Positions 23,647-35,281 of a stretch of 64,000 nucleotides of DNA are shown here, piece by piece. Made by a program: the position numbers and the translations under genes. The DNA comes from Astragalus membranaceus (lineage: Eukaryota > Streptophyta > Magnoliopsida > Fabales > Fabaceae), in assembly GCA_039519185.1 (NCBI GenBank), contig CM076851.1, positions 30,897,825-30,961,824 of the forward strand. The letters are read 5' to 3'. The notes below the pieces were generated by a model, which was not told the origin of the DNA, searched no databases, and saw only the letters and a program-made list of their open reading frames with translations. Every line of letters starts with the position of its first letter. Within the stretch, counting starts at the first letter, position 1.

Positions 23647-24810
23647 CACTACAAAAAAAACAGTGTTTAGCGACGGATTTTAGCGACGGATATGTGGTCC
23701 GTCGCTAAAATCAAAATTAGCGACGGAAATTCACAGCATTAGCGACGGATTGAAAACAATGTCTTTAGCGACGGAAATTGGCTATATTAGCGACGGATTT
23801 AACATGGCGCGAAACTTGAAAATTTTGGTTCGAATTAGCGACGGAAATCCGTCGCTAATGTTTGGAAAATTGTGCCACTGACCGTTGCAGTTGATTTGAC
23901 ACGTGACAGACATTAGCGAGGGAAATCCGTCGCTAAATCCGTCGCTAACGGGTAATTTTTTTTTTTACAAACCCGAATCCTTCCTCTTCCTCTTTCATTT
24001 CTTCCTCTTCCTCTTTCATTTCTTCCTCTTCTCTGTTTTTTCCTCTCTTTCATTTCTTCCTCTTCCTCTTCAACACCACCATCATCTTCTCCCTTCAACA
24101 CCACCATCATCATCTTCTCCCTTCAACACCACCATCATCTTCTCCCTTCAACACCACACCAAACTACCACGACCACCACACCATCCTCTTTCATTTCCTC
24201 CTCTTCCTCTTTAATTTCTTTTCCTTCTCCATTTTCCTCTTCCTCTTTCATTTTTTCTTACCATCACCACCATCATCTTCTCCCTTCAACACCACACCAC
24301 ACCACACCACCACCACCACCACCACCACACCATCCTCTTTCATTTCCTCCTCTTCCTCTTTAATTTATTTTCCTTCTCCATTTTCCTCTTCCTCTTTCAT
24401 TTTTTCTTACCACCACCACCATCATCTTCATCTTCTCCCTTCAACACAACACCACCACCACCACCACACCATCCTCTTTCATTTATTTTCCTTCTCCATT
24501 TTCCTCCCCAACCCCTTATCTCTCCCTCTTTCTATCTGAGATTAGCATTTTAAAAAAAAAAAAAGAGATTAGCGACAGATTTTAGCGACGGATTTCCGTC
24601 GCTAAAATTGGTCAGTGTCACTGTCAAATCAACTGCAACGGTCAGTGTGCACAGTGTTTAGCGACGGATTTTCCGTTGCTAATTTTAGCGACGGGTTGTA
24701 TTCCCTCGCTACCCAATTAGCGACTAGCTTTTTAGCGACGGAATTGGTCCGTCGCTAATAGTCATTAGCGAGGGAAAAATCCGTCGCTAATGCGCTGTTT
24801 TTTTGTAGTG
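23647..24810. mobile_element. Non-autonomous CACTA element with TTAGCGACGGA subterminal repeats
   Basis: Ends are CACTACAAAAAAAACAG and its complement, with the 3-bp duplication gga (23644-23646, 24811-24813), both diagnostic of CACTA transposons. Within ~300 bp of each end there are about 20 copies in total of ttagcgacgga or tccgtcgctaa, in both orientations, probable transposase-binding sites. The middle (23960-24540) is only ttcctcttcctctttcat and accaccaccatcatcttc repeats; no transposase is encoded. Confidence 0.92.
23960..24540. repeat. Simple-sequence interior of the CACTA element
   Basis: Alternating blocks of tcttcctctttcatttc and cttcaacaccaccatcatcttc, repeated about five times, plus a cac trinucleotide run at 24300-24325. 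Open frames here are by-products of the repeats. Confidence 0.75.
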
Positions 24811-26150
24811 GGACACTCAGGCAAGAGCGCAACATGCACCTAGTGAATGTCGTTCACGTGAAGAATAGAGATGATGATGCGACTCTTAGTTGATGAATAA
24901 GAACCTCTCAAAGGCAAATAAGTATATGAGTTTTTCAGAGATAATTCAACTAGGGTGTCATTATATTTTGTAGATATAATGTAGCCCATCTCAGGCATGC
25001 TCAGCCACTAGTCCGCGTCCTGCCTCTCATAACCCCTAACAAATAGTGACTCATTAATAGTTGTAAGTCTTTGAACCCCAAATAATTCAGAATATAGATC
25101 ATAACGTGAGGTTATTTCTTGAATTAGTTCTTGTCGAATTAACGGCCAACTTTCCTCACCATAACCAAGACCAATAGCAAGTGATCGGTAGCCGCAATTT
25201 CCATCCCCTTCCACATCAATAATTTCCCCAAATAATTTTATCTTTGCTCCCCTTTTACCTACAGCTTTGTCAGATCTAAGGATGATAACGACAACTCTGA
25301 CGCGTTTCCCAACGTCTCTGACCCAACGTACAACATCATCACGTGTTGGAAATAGCTACAAAATAGACAACTGTTACTTAATTAATTAAATATCTACATA
25401 CATTTTTTTAAAAAATAATTAATTAAATACCGTCTCCGTCATGAATGGCCCTGATGTATCTACGAGAACGGAATCAACTGTGACTCTGTATCCATATTTG
25501 TTTCATTTTAACATATTTTAAAAAAGTTAAGCAAATATAATAAATATAATAGGAAACAGATTTATCTATTATATACATAAATCTGTTGTGGTTTTTTACA
25601 AAACGGATTTATGTGTATAAAAGATAAATCCGTTTAACAAAATAAATAATAACGGAAGTAAGTTTTTCACACATAAATCCATTTTTACTTTTTTTGTAAA
25701 ACGGATTTATGTATTTTTTATGTAATTCCGTTATGAAAAAAATCATATACGGATTTATGTTTAAAAACTTAAATCCGTTGAATAGCGCATTAAATGACAA
25801 ACGGAAGTACCTCTTTGCATATAATTCCGTTTTTGAAAAAAAGTCAACAACGGAAGTAAGTTTTCAACACATAAATCCGTTGAAAACCGGTATAAATGAC
25901 AAACGGATTAACCTGGCTGGTAGGTAAATTCGATGACCAAAAAAGTGGGTCCTACACAGAGAATTTGGACCAAAATCTGAAAAGTGTAATAAATGTCAAG
26001 GGTATTTTCGAAATAACAGAATATGTGTGGGTAATAGGGGACATGGTGGGGGCACAAAAAAAAACTCTTTGCTGCACTGTATGTGTTGCACTTGACCCAA
26101 AAACAATGAGAAGGAGCCCAAATAACTTCTTTAATAATCTTTAGAGATTT

Positions 26151-26922
26151 GCTTTGTTGTCTCTTGTTGGTTGTTTAACAAAGACAAGGAAATAATAATT
26201 GTGTGTTTATTATGCATCTTTTTTTTTTGTCAAAGTGTTTATTATACATCACCTATAACTCCCACAGTCCATACACGCAACAAAGTGGAAGCACGCTTGG
26301 AATTTCTGGAACGTGCCTATGAAGACTCACGTGGCATCAATGGTGGGAATTTTGGTCCCCCCAAACCCTACATGGAGGATTTTAAGGCTACTTTTTTTGC
26401 ACCGGTTTTCAACCGACTTTGGAGCTGGTTTTTTATTTTCTTCCATTACTATTATGAAGAAAGCAAATAATTTGCTCGAGCTAATTGGCCAGTGTCATTT
26501 CCAAGAGCACGAGAAAACAATGAGATGGTGATATTGCCAAATTACAAATCCTATAATTTTGACACATGAGTATCAATTTGGGAGTAAAAATGCATTTTTG
26601 ACTATTTTTTCCTAATTGATTATTGGGTTATAGGGTATAATATATATTTGGTCCCTACAAAATTAGGTCCTCCTAAGTTTAGTCTATTTATTAATGAAAT
26701 AGGCATTTTGGTCCTCATCTTATTTTACCGTGATTTAACGCTAGGGACTAATCAAGGTCAATATTCAAAGCATGAAATATCCATGATTACCGGCCATGAT
26801 TTCCAGATCTACAAGTAGATCCATGATTTTATGATCCATGAAAAACGCAAACGCAAACACTTCTCATTTTGTAGTTCTTGAAACGAAAACGAAAAACGCA
26901 AACACTTCTCGTTCTGTCAGCG
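26151..26922. other. Unassigned interval before the large CACTA element
   Basis: No gene recognised. A piece at 26640-26755 (ggtccctacaaaattagg, cattttggtcctcatc) resembles widespread 'ggtccct' plant repeats. The Ogre- or Athila-type landmarks seen elsewhere are absent. Confidence 0.4.
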
Positions 26923-27197
26923 CACTACAAGAAAAAGGTGAATTACCGGCGGTTTTTTTTCGGCGGAAAAAATCCGCCTATATGTTTCCGGCGGATTTTG
27001 GCACTTTCCAGTGGAATAATACCGCCGGTAACTTTCCGGTGGAAATCACGACAGTTCCGGCGGATTTTGGCACTTTCCGGCGGAAACGACAACAATTTCG
27101 GCAGATTTTCGACCGCCGGTAAGTTTTTGGCGGATTTTATTATCGTTTTGGGCGAATTTACCACGTAAAAAAATCAAAAAAAAAAAAATTCGCCGGT

Positions 27198-28564
27198 TGA
27201 TAGGCCGCAAATTACGGTTCTATCGCGTAGTAAAAATATCGATTCACAGGGAGTTATATGTGACTACCAATCTAGTTCTTAGTGATGATTAGCTGAAAGG
27301 GAATAGTTTGATGGAAAGTATGGTTTGATTTGAATTCAGAAATGATAAAAAGCGCCTTGGGATCATGGTTAAATCACAATGAAGGTATGAAAGTAACTCC
27401 TTAACTATCCCCTATCTTATTGTAAAGTTTGTTTTTAAGGACAATGCATTCTTTTGGTGTAATTCAAGTTTCCTTTCGGAATACAAGAACGTGTCTCGAA
27501 ACACTGATCAATCCTATTTTCATGGTTGATCATTGCCGAAACCCATTAAGCACCGCCTTATTGTCCCAAGGTTATCACCGCTATTTTCATGCTTTGAATA
27601 TTGACCTTGTCTAATTTCATTTGTTCCAATGTCAAGCTTCACCTTTCGGTCCTGCACTTGACATTTGAGTTATACAATTTGCATGATGAAATTAGATTAA
27701 AATCCAAACTCAAATAAAATAGGGTTTAGTCTTGGAGTTATTTAGGGACCCATCATTGGATTGTTTCCCATAATCCAAAGACTAGAGAAGTCTACTCACT
27801 CATGATCATAGTAGACAAGGGAGTAGAAGAGAATTGCATAATGTAAATAACAGAATGTAAATAACAAGGAAATAAAAGTGCAAGAATATAAAGAGCAAAA
27901 CTTTAACAAAACGCAAGAACTTTGATTAAACTTTGAACTTAAACTCCAATGGTAAAAGATGAGTATGAAGCTACATTGAGGACCTTTTTATAGGCTAAGA
28001 TCATCAGACAAACTACTAAGTACCAATTACAAACCATAAAGATGGAATGAGAAGAGTTGTAACACTTTTTGGCAGCAGAAGGGACGCACGGACCATGCCT
28101 CCCAGGTGCACGGATCGTGCTTCATGTAAACAGCTTGGAATTCTGATCGACAGAGGGCGCACGGACCGTGCTTGACAGGTGCACGGATCGTGCGTAGTTG
28201 AACTTTTGATCTTCTGCAATTGCGAACGGCTCGCACGGATTGGGCCTCCCAGGCGCACGGACCGTGCGTCTCTTTTTCTTCAATTTCTTCATTTTCTGCG
28301 AACCACACGCACGGACCATGCTTAATCACGCACGGACCGTGCGTCTAAACCTGATATTTGCACCTTCTATTGCTGATTCTTCTCCCCAACCTTTTGTCTC
28401 TTGATCCTTTTCTCTTTAAGCACTAAAACTCCTCATTTGCTTCAATATTGACCCTGAGAATGAAAACCAACAGCAGGCAGATTTTGTTTTTGACTTTTGA
28501 AATCAGAACATCAAATAAACTACTTAAATTAAATACTAAAAACACACTAAAATATGACTTATCA
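27198..28564 (-). mobile_element. Solo LTR, Athila-like, 1367 bp
   Basis: It starts tgatagg, ends gacttatca, and is flanked by ccggt (27193-27197, 28565-28569). No internal genes. Length, the ttatca end and an atcgattcacagggag block ~50 bp from the left end parallel the Athila-type LTR at 32701-34077 (which has gttatca and gatcgtacccacaagg). It is read as the same lineage in the same (minus) orientation. The divergence is high, so it is a different family. Confidence 0.78.
28086..28342. repeat. Four pairs of a 13-nt GCACGG/CCGTGC palindrome
   Basis: gcacggaccgtgc or close variants (cgg at/ac, cgtgc/catgc) start at 28086, 28108, 28159, 28181, 28233, 28255, 28309 and 28330. Within a pair the starts are 21-22 nt apart, with a 9-nt spacer such as ctcccaggt or ttgacaggt. 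Pairs recur every 73-76 nt, while the ~38 nt between pairs is not conserved. Confidence 0.8.
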
Positions 28565-28960
28565 CCGGTAATGACATTTTCCGGCAGATTTCGTTTTTGA
28601 CTTTTGAAATCCGTTCGTTGGGGAATCCGCCGGTAATGACATTTTCTGGCAGATATATCCGCCGGTAAACCACAGGGTCCGCCGGTAACACAAATCTGCC
28701 AGTATTTCTGCTTTCTGGCGGATTTCTCCAATTTCGAAATTTGAATTAGGATCCACCGGTATTTCCCAATTCCGCCGGTATTCCCCATTTCCGCCGGATT
28801 TATCAAATTCGAATATTCGAAAAACGCGCTGACAGATTCCTATTTCCGACGGTAATTCCGCTTTGTGGCGGATTTTTCATATTTCGAATCGAATTTCCGC
28901 CGGTATAGCCGCTTTCCGGCGTCTTCGGATTTCAGTTTTCGAAATCCAACCGTTGGCTCT

Positions 28961-29830
28961 TCTTCTTCTTAAATTTGGATGCCCTCTCTTCATTCACACC
29001 ATTTCTCTCAAATTCTCTAAATCTTTCTTCTTCTCTCTAGCAAATTCTTCCAGATTTTTTTTGAAGGTATGTTTGTAACATAATATTTTATATTTGATAG
29101 TTTTAATTAGTATTTTGTTTTAAAATATGAGTTAGTTACTAATTTTGATATTATTTGTTATTAGCAATTGCTTGAGTTTGGTTGAAAGTTTGTTCGAAAG
29201 AGTCAGGAATTAGTATCAAGTCAGAGACTTCTCTTCACTACCGGTTAGTTATCAACTTATAGCTATTATTATTATTTAGTTAAAAACGTTATTTGATGTT
29301 GTACCAAAAAATGTTATTTGATGTTGTTAGTTGAAACTATTTGAAAAAAATAAATTAATTCAATTTGTTGTATAATAATTAGATTGTAATTACTATTTGT
29401 TGTTTAAGTTTTTAGATAAAATAAATACGAATTATTACAATATATTTGTTAAAAAAGTAAAATTAAGATAATATAAAATGTTAGTATTTAATAAAAACAA
29501 ATTATATTGTAACTATTTGATGTAACTAGTTGAAGTTATTTGAATCATAGTTAATTATTTAGTATAATATAATATATAATGTGTTATATTTGCTGTAACT
29601 ACTTAGATTGTAATTATTTTGTTTATTTTAATAGTTAAAATCAATATATCAATATATATTAAAAAATAATTGTTGATAGTTTATTTAATTTACTTTGAAT
29701 ACATATGATATTTAATTTATTGGTTATAATTAAAATTTGTATATTTGGTCAAAAATAAAAATAAAAATGCGTATTGTTCTAATACACATAAATGATATAT
29801 GTTGTAGTATATTAGGAACATCCACAAAAA
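28961..29830 (+). other. 5' untranslated and intron-like region of the CACTA transposase gene
   Basis: cttcattcacaccatttctc-type leader sequence ends at a donor-like gaaggtatgt (29064). A short exon-like piece (29163-29245) follows, ending gttagttatc. The remaining ~580 nt is AT-rich up to the first transposase codons at 29831. Splice sites are read by eye only. Confidence 0.4.
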
Positions 29831-31710
29831 AATGGATCGTAGTTGGATGTATGATTGAATGTATCCTGGAAGAGTTGGGTTGAAGCGAAGTATTGTACAA
29901 GGAGTCGAAGAGTTTGTTCTCTTTGCTAAGCGTCAAAAAGAATTTGAGGGACAAGGTGGAATTAAATGTCCTTGCTCCAAATGTATGTTTCGATCTATAA
30001 AAAATGAAGGAGATGTACGACTTGATTTGTACAATAATGGGTTTAAGCCAAATTATTGGATATGTACTCTTCATGGCGAGGTAGCACCTGGAGTAGCAGT
30101 TCCTACGGTTAATAATGTTCCTGTGGAAGTAGAACGTCCCACATCAAGTACTTATCCGGTCGAAGAAGCTCCCACATCAAGTAGTTATCCAACGACTACG
30201 ACATATCAACCGTTTGATGTTGTTCAGGGGATGATATCTAATGCTGTCGGAGTAAATTTGGATTTTGAAGAACCACAATATGATGCTGAAGAAGTTCCAA
30301 ACGAGGAAGCTCAAAGGTTTTATATGTTTTTGACTGAGACAAATAAACCATTATTTGAAGGATTTAAAGACTCTAAATTATCAATGTGTGTTCGGTTGTT
30401 GGGTTTTAAGTCTCAATTTAATGTTGCGGAATTGTGCATGGAATATATGACTAAAATGATGTTGGATGCAACCCCCATTAGAGGACTTTTGTCGCAGAGT
30501 TATTATGATGCTAAAAGACTGGTATCGAAGCTTGGTTTAAATTCCATAAGAATTTATTGTCGTGTGTCTGGTTGTATGATCTATTATAACAATGAGTTTT
30601 GGCATAAATGATGGAGAGTTGCTGGAATGCAAGTTTTGTCAAGAGCTCTGATGTGCCAGCAGGAAAGGGACAAGCAGAGGTAAACAAGTTCCAAGGAAAG
30701 CAATGTTCTATCTGCCGATTATATCAAGGCTGAAGAGGATGTTTACTTCAATGGAAACTGCGGGTAAAATGACATGGCACTACGAAAATAGAAACAATTC
30801 TGGTGAATTACGTCATCCATCTGATGGTGAAGCTTGGAAGCATTTTGATCGTATTCATCCAGATTTTCCAATGATCCACGCAATGTTCGGCTTATGCTCT
30901 GATGGTTTCACACCATATATTCAAGCGTCTGCAACACCGTATTCTTATTGGCCAGTTATTGTTACCCCATACAACCTTCCTCCTGAAATGTGTATGTCTA
31001 AACCATACATGTTTTTAAATGCTATAATACCAGGGCCAACTAATTCAACAGCTGGTATTGACATATATTTGCAACCTTTGATTGATGACCTAAAAAGGTT
31101 GCGGAATGGTGTTTTAACTTATGATGCTGCACGTAAACAAAATGTCATGATGAGGGCGGCTTTGATGTGGACCATTAATGACTTTCCTTGTTATGGAATG
31201 TTGTCTGGATGGGGGACACATGGTAAGATGGCGTGTCCGATTTGCATGGTTGACACAAAGGCTTTTACTCTTAAATATGGAGGAAAAACTTCATGGTTGA
31301 CTCGCACCGTAGGTTTTTTACCTAGCGATCATCCATTTAGAAAGAATAAATATGCATTCATCAAGGGGAATGTTGAAACAGCTGAACCTCCTTATAGGCT
31401 GACACCAGAAGAAGTTTGGAACAGTGTCAAGGATATCCCTCCTGTGGAAGTCGTAGCGGGTGTTGTTTCTCGTCCAGATGGTTATGGACTATGGGATAAT
31501 TGGACCAAAAAAAGTATTTTTTGGGAACTTCCATATTGGAAAGATAATATATTGAGACACAATCTCGATGTGATGAGCCAAACACCGGTGATGAAGTTGA
31601 TGAAGAAGAAGATGCAGATGAAGATGCAGCAGATCACGTCGGTGTATCAGGAATTCACTCACCTGATGATGATGATGATGATTTCGAGAAAGAATGGGAT
31701 ATCTAATTAG
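29831..31710 (+). pseudogene. CACTA transposase (Transpos_assoc and tnp2), broken and internally deleted
   Basis: It starts MDRSWMYD at 29831, then a TGA, then YPGRVGLK; the family normally has an unbroken MDRSWMY...YPGR start. A zinc-finger-like GGIKCPCSKCMF and YNNGFKPNYWIC complete the Transpos_assoc domain. A frameshift near 30600 leads to the tnp2 domain: WHYENRNNSGELRHPSDGEA, DGFTPY, YNLPPEMCM, GPTNSTAGIDIYLQPLIDDL and WGTHGKMACPICM. After HNLDVM (about 31575) the sequence jumps directly to an acidic tail (read in another frame), so the later catalytic part of tnp2 is missing. The element could not move itself. Confidence 0.85.
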
Positions 31711-31819
31711 TTAGTTTTTCTTATTTGTAATTAATTAATATGTTGTTATGAAATAATATTTAGACTTGATTCATGTATGTTATATATGCCAATTATGTTG
31801 ATCTATTTCCTTTTTTAAA

Positions 31820-31920
<101 letters not shown>

Positions 31921-31927
31921 TACAGTC

Positions 31928-32700
31928 ATGGCATCTGGATCAAGATCTGATCATGACCCACCTATACCACCGATTGATAGTGGGAGGAAGATTTCTACTG
32001 CTTTACGGCGTCGTAGTCGTCCAGTTCATGTCGTTACTAGTGGCGCATTTGTGCCTCCACCTGGTACCAATGATGGAAGTGGTGGACCTTCGCAGATGAG
32101 TCATGGTACCGTTGATGGAAGTGGACCGTCGCAGGTGAGTCATGATAGTACTGGTGACATACCCCCGGCCGATGAAAATGGGATACGTACATATTCCATT
32201 AATAAGTAGGTGGTGAGGATTACGCATGACAATCGTATCATAGTGGAGGTTAATGGCAATCGGTAAGTATACATATTTGTTAATCATATTTGTTGGATTT
32301 ATTATAACTATATATATATAGATTATTATATAAAAATTCATCTTTTTTAATGTATAGGTTTACTCCTTCGAAGGCTGCATCCACCGCAATCACAAATGTG
32401 ATTAGGGAGGATTTCAACAAACCCTGGATGAATTGGACGGAGATCAGAAAAAATGAAAATGACAAAAGAGGATGTTTAATTCTTTCAAAGTGGGTTGTTT
32501 TATGAATTACTTAATTTTTAATTAATTTGTATTTCTTAACAATTTATTAAAAATTTATTTAAGTAGGAAAAAGTGGCATGGCTCCCAGATATGAAAAAGG
32601 AAGTTGAGAAAACATTTCATACAAGAGCTTCTCACCGTTTTTCTGAATTGCTTCAGGATGCGCAGAATAAGAATGAGAAGCCAGATTTTATGGGCGTGTA
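31928..32700 (+). pseudogene. CACTA second gene (Transposase_24 / TNPA-like), truncated by an insertion
   Basis: Exon 1 begins MASGSRSDHDPPIPP and has low-complexity DGSGPSQVSH repeats. A stop after YSINK (32209) is followed by more conserved-looking sequence, ITHDNRIIVEVNGNR, and a donor-like ggtaagta. Exon 2 has FTPSKAASTAITNVI and the NKPWMNWTEI block. Exon 3 reads MKKEVEKTFHTRASHRFSEL and then ...KPDFMGV, where the Athila-type LTR begins at 32701. The target duplication on this side should be gtgta (32696-32700). The protein would bind the subterminal repeats. Confidence 0.7.
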
Positions 32701-34077
32701 TGTTGTGCAAAAAGTAGTTATGCAAGTGTACACAATCGCAACAAGTAATATAATGATAAAGTAAGGATCGTACCCACAAGGATTGATGTTAATTTAAGAG
32801 TTTAAGTAGTTAACAACTTAGTGAAATGGACAAAGTAAAAATAACAAGTTTTTGAACATGAATATAAGAAAGATATTGCTACAACAGTATGAAAGTTCTA
32901 GAGTTTATAAAATGAGTTGGACTGCTCTTTGTTGTATAAATCCCCAAAAGTAAGGCGCTATAACATTGGACGCTATAGCGCTAAGTGTTGTAGCATATGA
33001 TGTTGTGCCTTTCAGTCACTAATGGCGGGGTTTTGTTACAAGACTCTTATTTCTAAGTTCTAAATAAGTCCACCCATGTATAATGAAGAACCCACGGTAT
33101 TCACCTTATGAACTATTGCTCCCCTATGTCTAGAGTTAAGCAAAAATGGATTAAGTGTATTTAACCAACCTTTCGTTCATATCAACCCTTGAGTTCTATT
33201 CGTAGATCAGGTCTGAACCTACGAATCTACTCATTTCAGTTGGCCAATCCCAAAACAAGTTTGAAAGCATTAAAGTACAAGGATTGAAACGCAAACATCA
33301 CAATATTATATTAACACTACTCAAGGTTCATTACAAACTAGAAGCAATCCAACTACTAAGTGTTTAGCTCATGATAAGCATCATCAACACAATACAAGAC
33401 AAAAGACTCATATTACCGTAAATACACAAGAAATAAACGATTACAAAAGATGAACTCCGTAGATTCCAAGTCATGCATAGTTGGATGATGCTATAGCGTG
33501 GCTTCACAGTGTAAAAAGATAAGAAAATAAACTTACAAATGAAAGCTTCAAATAGAGGATTAATGGAGGAACTGTGTGTCAAGTTTTTCTCCCAAAAACT
33601 CTCCTTGGTTTTTTCGAATGAATGAACGGGTGGTGAAGATGGATAGATATTATCCTAATCTCATAAAGTAGCTTTTCAAAAATGTGACTATGACACTTCT
33701 CACCAACCAAAAGCAATCATTCAATAAAAATGCGTCAAGTGTCCTAGCTAGCCACTTGGAAGCTTCCACACAGTCCTAGGCACAGGGAAGTCAGGCTTTG
33801 ACTTGACATAAAGTATGAGGCTCCAACATGTAACTTTCCTTTGTGATGTCCAGCTGGCCCACCGTCATATAGCGCTATAGCGTCTAACGCTACAGTACTA
33901 ACAAACATGAAAACATTCACAAGGGCACCCATTGTGCCAAATGTTAACAATATAGCTCTTAACCCTTCTTTTCTCTAAATAACTAATATTTACTAAATAA
34001 AGCATGAATATTACTTGAGAACTTACATTAATTTAAGTAATAAGAGCATAAATAATTCATATAAATATGAGTTATCA
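32701..34077 (-). mobile_element. 3' LTR of the Athila-type element, 1377 bp
   Basis: The plus strand runs from tgttgtgc to gagttatca, next to a polypurine tract. On the minus strand it begins TGATAACTC and ends CAACA. It includes the gatcgtacccacaaggatt block close to the U5 end and several copies of the gctatagc motif (32956-32995, 33489-33498, 33873-33897). Confidence 0.8.
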
Positions 34078-35281
34078 CACCCCCAAACTTAAACCATTGC
34101 TTGTCCTCAAGTAATGACACTTGAATAAGACAAGAAAACATAGAACATATATTCACAGAATTCAAAACACGATCAGTTTCTTCTCTAATTTCAAACAATT
34201 CTTCAAGATTGTTCTCAAGAGGCTAACTTTTCAGATTCCCACTCACACACACACACCATTGCTTTTCACAACATCTAGAATTATTACAGCTCAATTGTGA
34301 GTGTGTGATCTCTAAACTTAGCTCAATCCCCTAGCAAGGTTCAGAATTTCTCTTAGGTTTGGAAAGAATGGATTTCTTTTGGTCAAGCCAAATAATTTTT
34401 CAAAAGAGAGAGCAGACTAACAACTTCACATACGAATGGAGGGGCTTCAAAGCACAACAAAGGGCTTGATTAGACATTTCAGATCTCTAGACAGTGCACT
34501 AACTATTGATATGGTGATTTCTCAACGCTATAGCGTTAGATGCTATAGCATTGGTGACTTGATGAACAGATGTAGCTACAATGCCCTCATTACTGAACTC
34601 CTTTATTTGCATTTATTTCTTCTTTTTCTTCTTTTTTTTAATCGCACTTTGGAACAGTTCAACATTTGTTTCAGGCAATTGCAGCTTTTTACACGACCAT
34701 TTAAACACTCTGGATCCTATTGCACTGACCATCCTATAATCTTCATACTTAGCCTTAATATAACCGATGCACCCCCAAACTTAGCTTCAAATTCTACTCT
34801 CAATTTTTAATAACAACTTGACTAAACCTTGGTTAACCAGGACTAACTTCCGCATCAGATAGTCCTTAGTTAACTAAGTTTCTCCCTAAGTTCAGAGTTT
34901 TGTGTAGAAGCTACAATAAGATTAGTCATTAATCAAGCAAGGCTACACTACACATATGCACTTAATCATCATTAAATTTAGCTCAACAAGTACAACTTCT
35001 ATTACTGGAAAATTTAAAAAAAATTGCAACTAATCATGCATTTTTATTCAAACAAAACATAACATTAACATTTATAAGGTCCTCCCCCCAACTTAAGACC
35101 TAACAGTGTCCCCACTGCTCATGCATGCTAAAGGGATAGCCCTATGACTAAAACTCTACAGACTTAAAAACAACAGAAGTAAAATCCTAAATATACTGTT
35201 AGATGTAGGAACAGACGCTATAGCACCTAACAGATTTATTTAGAAGAGGCAAACACACTTTTTTTTGAAAGAAGGGTTAGA
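34078..35281 (-). other. 3' non-coding region of the Athila-type element with polypurine tract
   Basis: Directly next to the LTR the minus strand reads taagtttgggggtg, the probable polypurine tract that primes plus-strand DNA. A second similar tract is at about 34770 (ctaagtttgggggtg) and a related ttaagttggggggagg at about 35085. No convincing ORF. Confidence 0.65.

Larger units (their letters stand above)
23420..25490 (-). pseudogene. OTU-type cysteine-protease-like gene carried by the MULE (broken)
   Basis: A short first exon (25490-25434, SVLVDTSGPFMTET) ends at gtatttaat. An intron of ~75 nt ends tttgtag, then LFPTRDDVVRWVRDVGKRVRV, a segment like the N-terminus of MULE/FAR1-type proteins. 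Next is the OTU signature DVEGDGNCGYRSLAIGLGYG (Asp and Cys of the catalytic site), SWPLIRQELIQEI, and after two stops (about 25007 and 24838) VHVALLPECP with the candidate catalytic His. The frame resumes left of the nested CACTA at 23646 (LPPIGLQWECFSS). Function would be deubiquitination-like proteolysis, but known activity of such MULE-borne OTU proteins is uncertain. Stops and the insertion make this copy dead. Confidence 0.75.
23007..26067 (-). mobile_element. Mutator-like element (MULE) with long inverted repeats
   Basis: The ends are inverted copies: gtacccccacaat, cccccacatattctgttatt and cgaaaatgccccc on the left match their complements at 25995-26060. The 9-bp duplication (one mismatch) is the Mutator size. 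Inside the ends lie many copies of an aaacggatttatgt / acataaatccgtt pair (23100-23370 and 25550-25910). It carries a broken OTU-like gene on the minus strand and no transposase. A CACTA element at 23647-24810 is nested inside; without it the MULE is about 1.9 kb. Confidence 0.82.
22700..26150 (-). pseudogene. LINE RNase H relic split by a Mutator-like element
   Basis: The minus-strand frame 23006-22724 reads STRPSRCGIIFRDRM, LQAEILGAINVIMLDRDW, LWLECVSQLLV and VPWKLRSRWRN, the plant-LINE/retroelement RNase H (RVT_3) pattern of G, E and D blocks. The preceding part lies across the insertion, from 26077 rightwards (caaagttatttgggctcct-type minus reading), and is weak. The split is marked by a 9-bp duplication, tttgttgca at 22998-23006 and tttgctgca at 26068-26076. 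Confidence 0.65.
26940..28960. repeat. CCGGCGGA subterminal repeat array of the large CACTA element
   Basis: About 25 copies of tccggcgga, ttccggcggattt, ccgccggtaa and close variants in both orientations at 26945-27197 and 28565-28920. The array is cut by the solo LTR at 27198-28564. Such arrays near CACTA ends bind the TNPA-type protein. Confidence 0.8.

Noticed and set aside
23903..24214. Ser/Pro/Phe-rich open frame in the nested CACTA
   Set aside because: Produced by the tcttcc and accacc simple repeats; no homology recognised.
28086..28342. CRISPR-like pattern of short repeats with variable spacers
   Set aside because: The context is a plant LTR with target duplications; repeats are 13-nt palindromes in pairs, and no cas genes exist. 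Kept as a palindrome array instead.
34436..34810. 124-codon open frame on the plus strand
   Set aside because: It lies antisense in the 3' non-coding region of the Athila-type element, contains the gctatagc repeat, and shows no recognisable motif.
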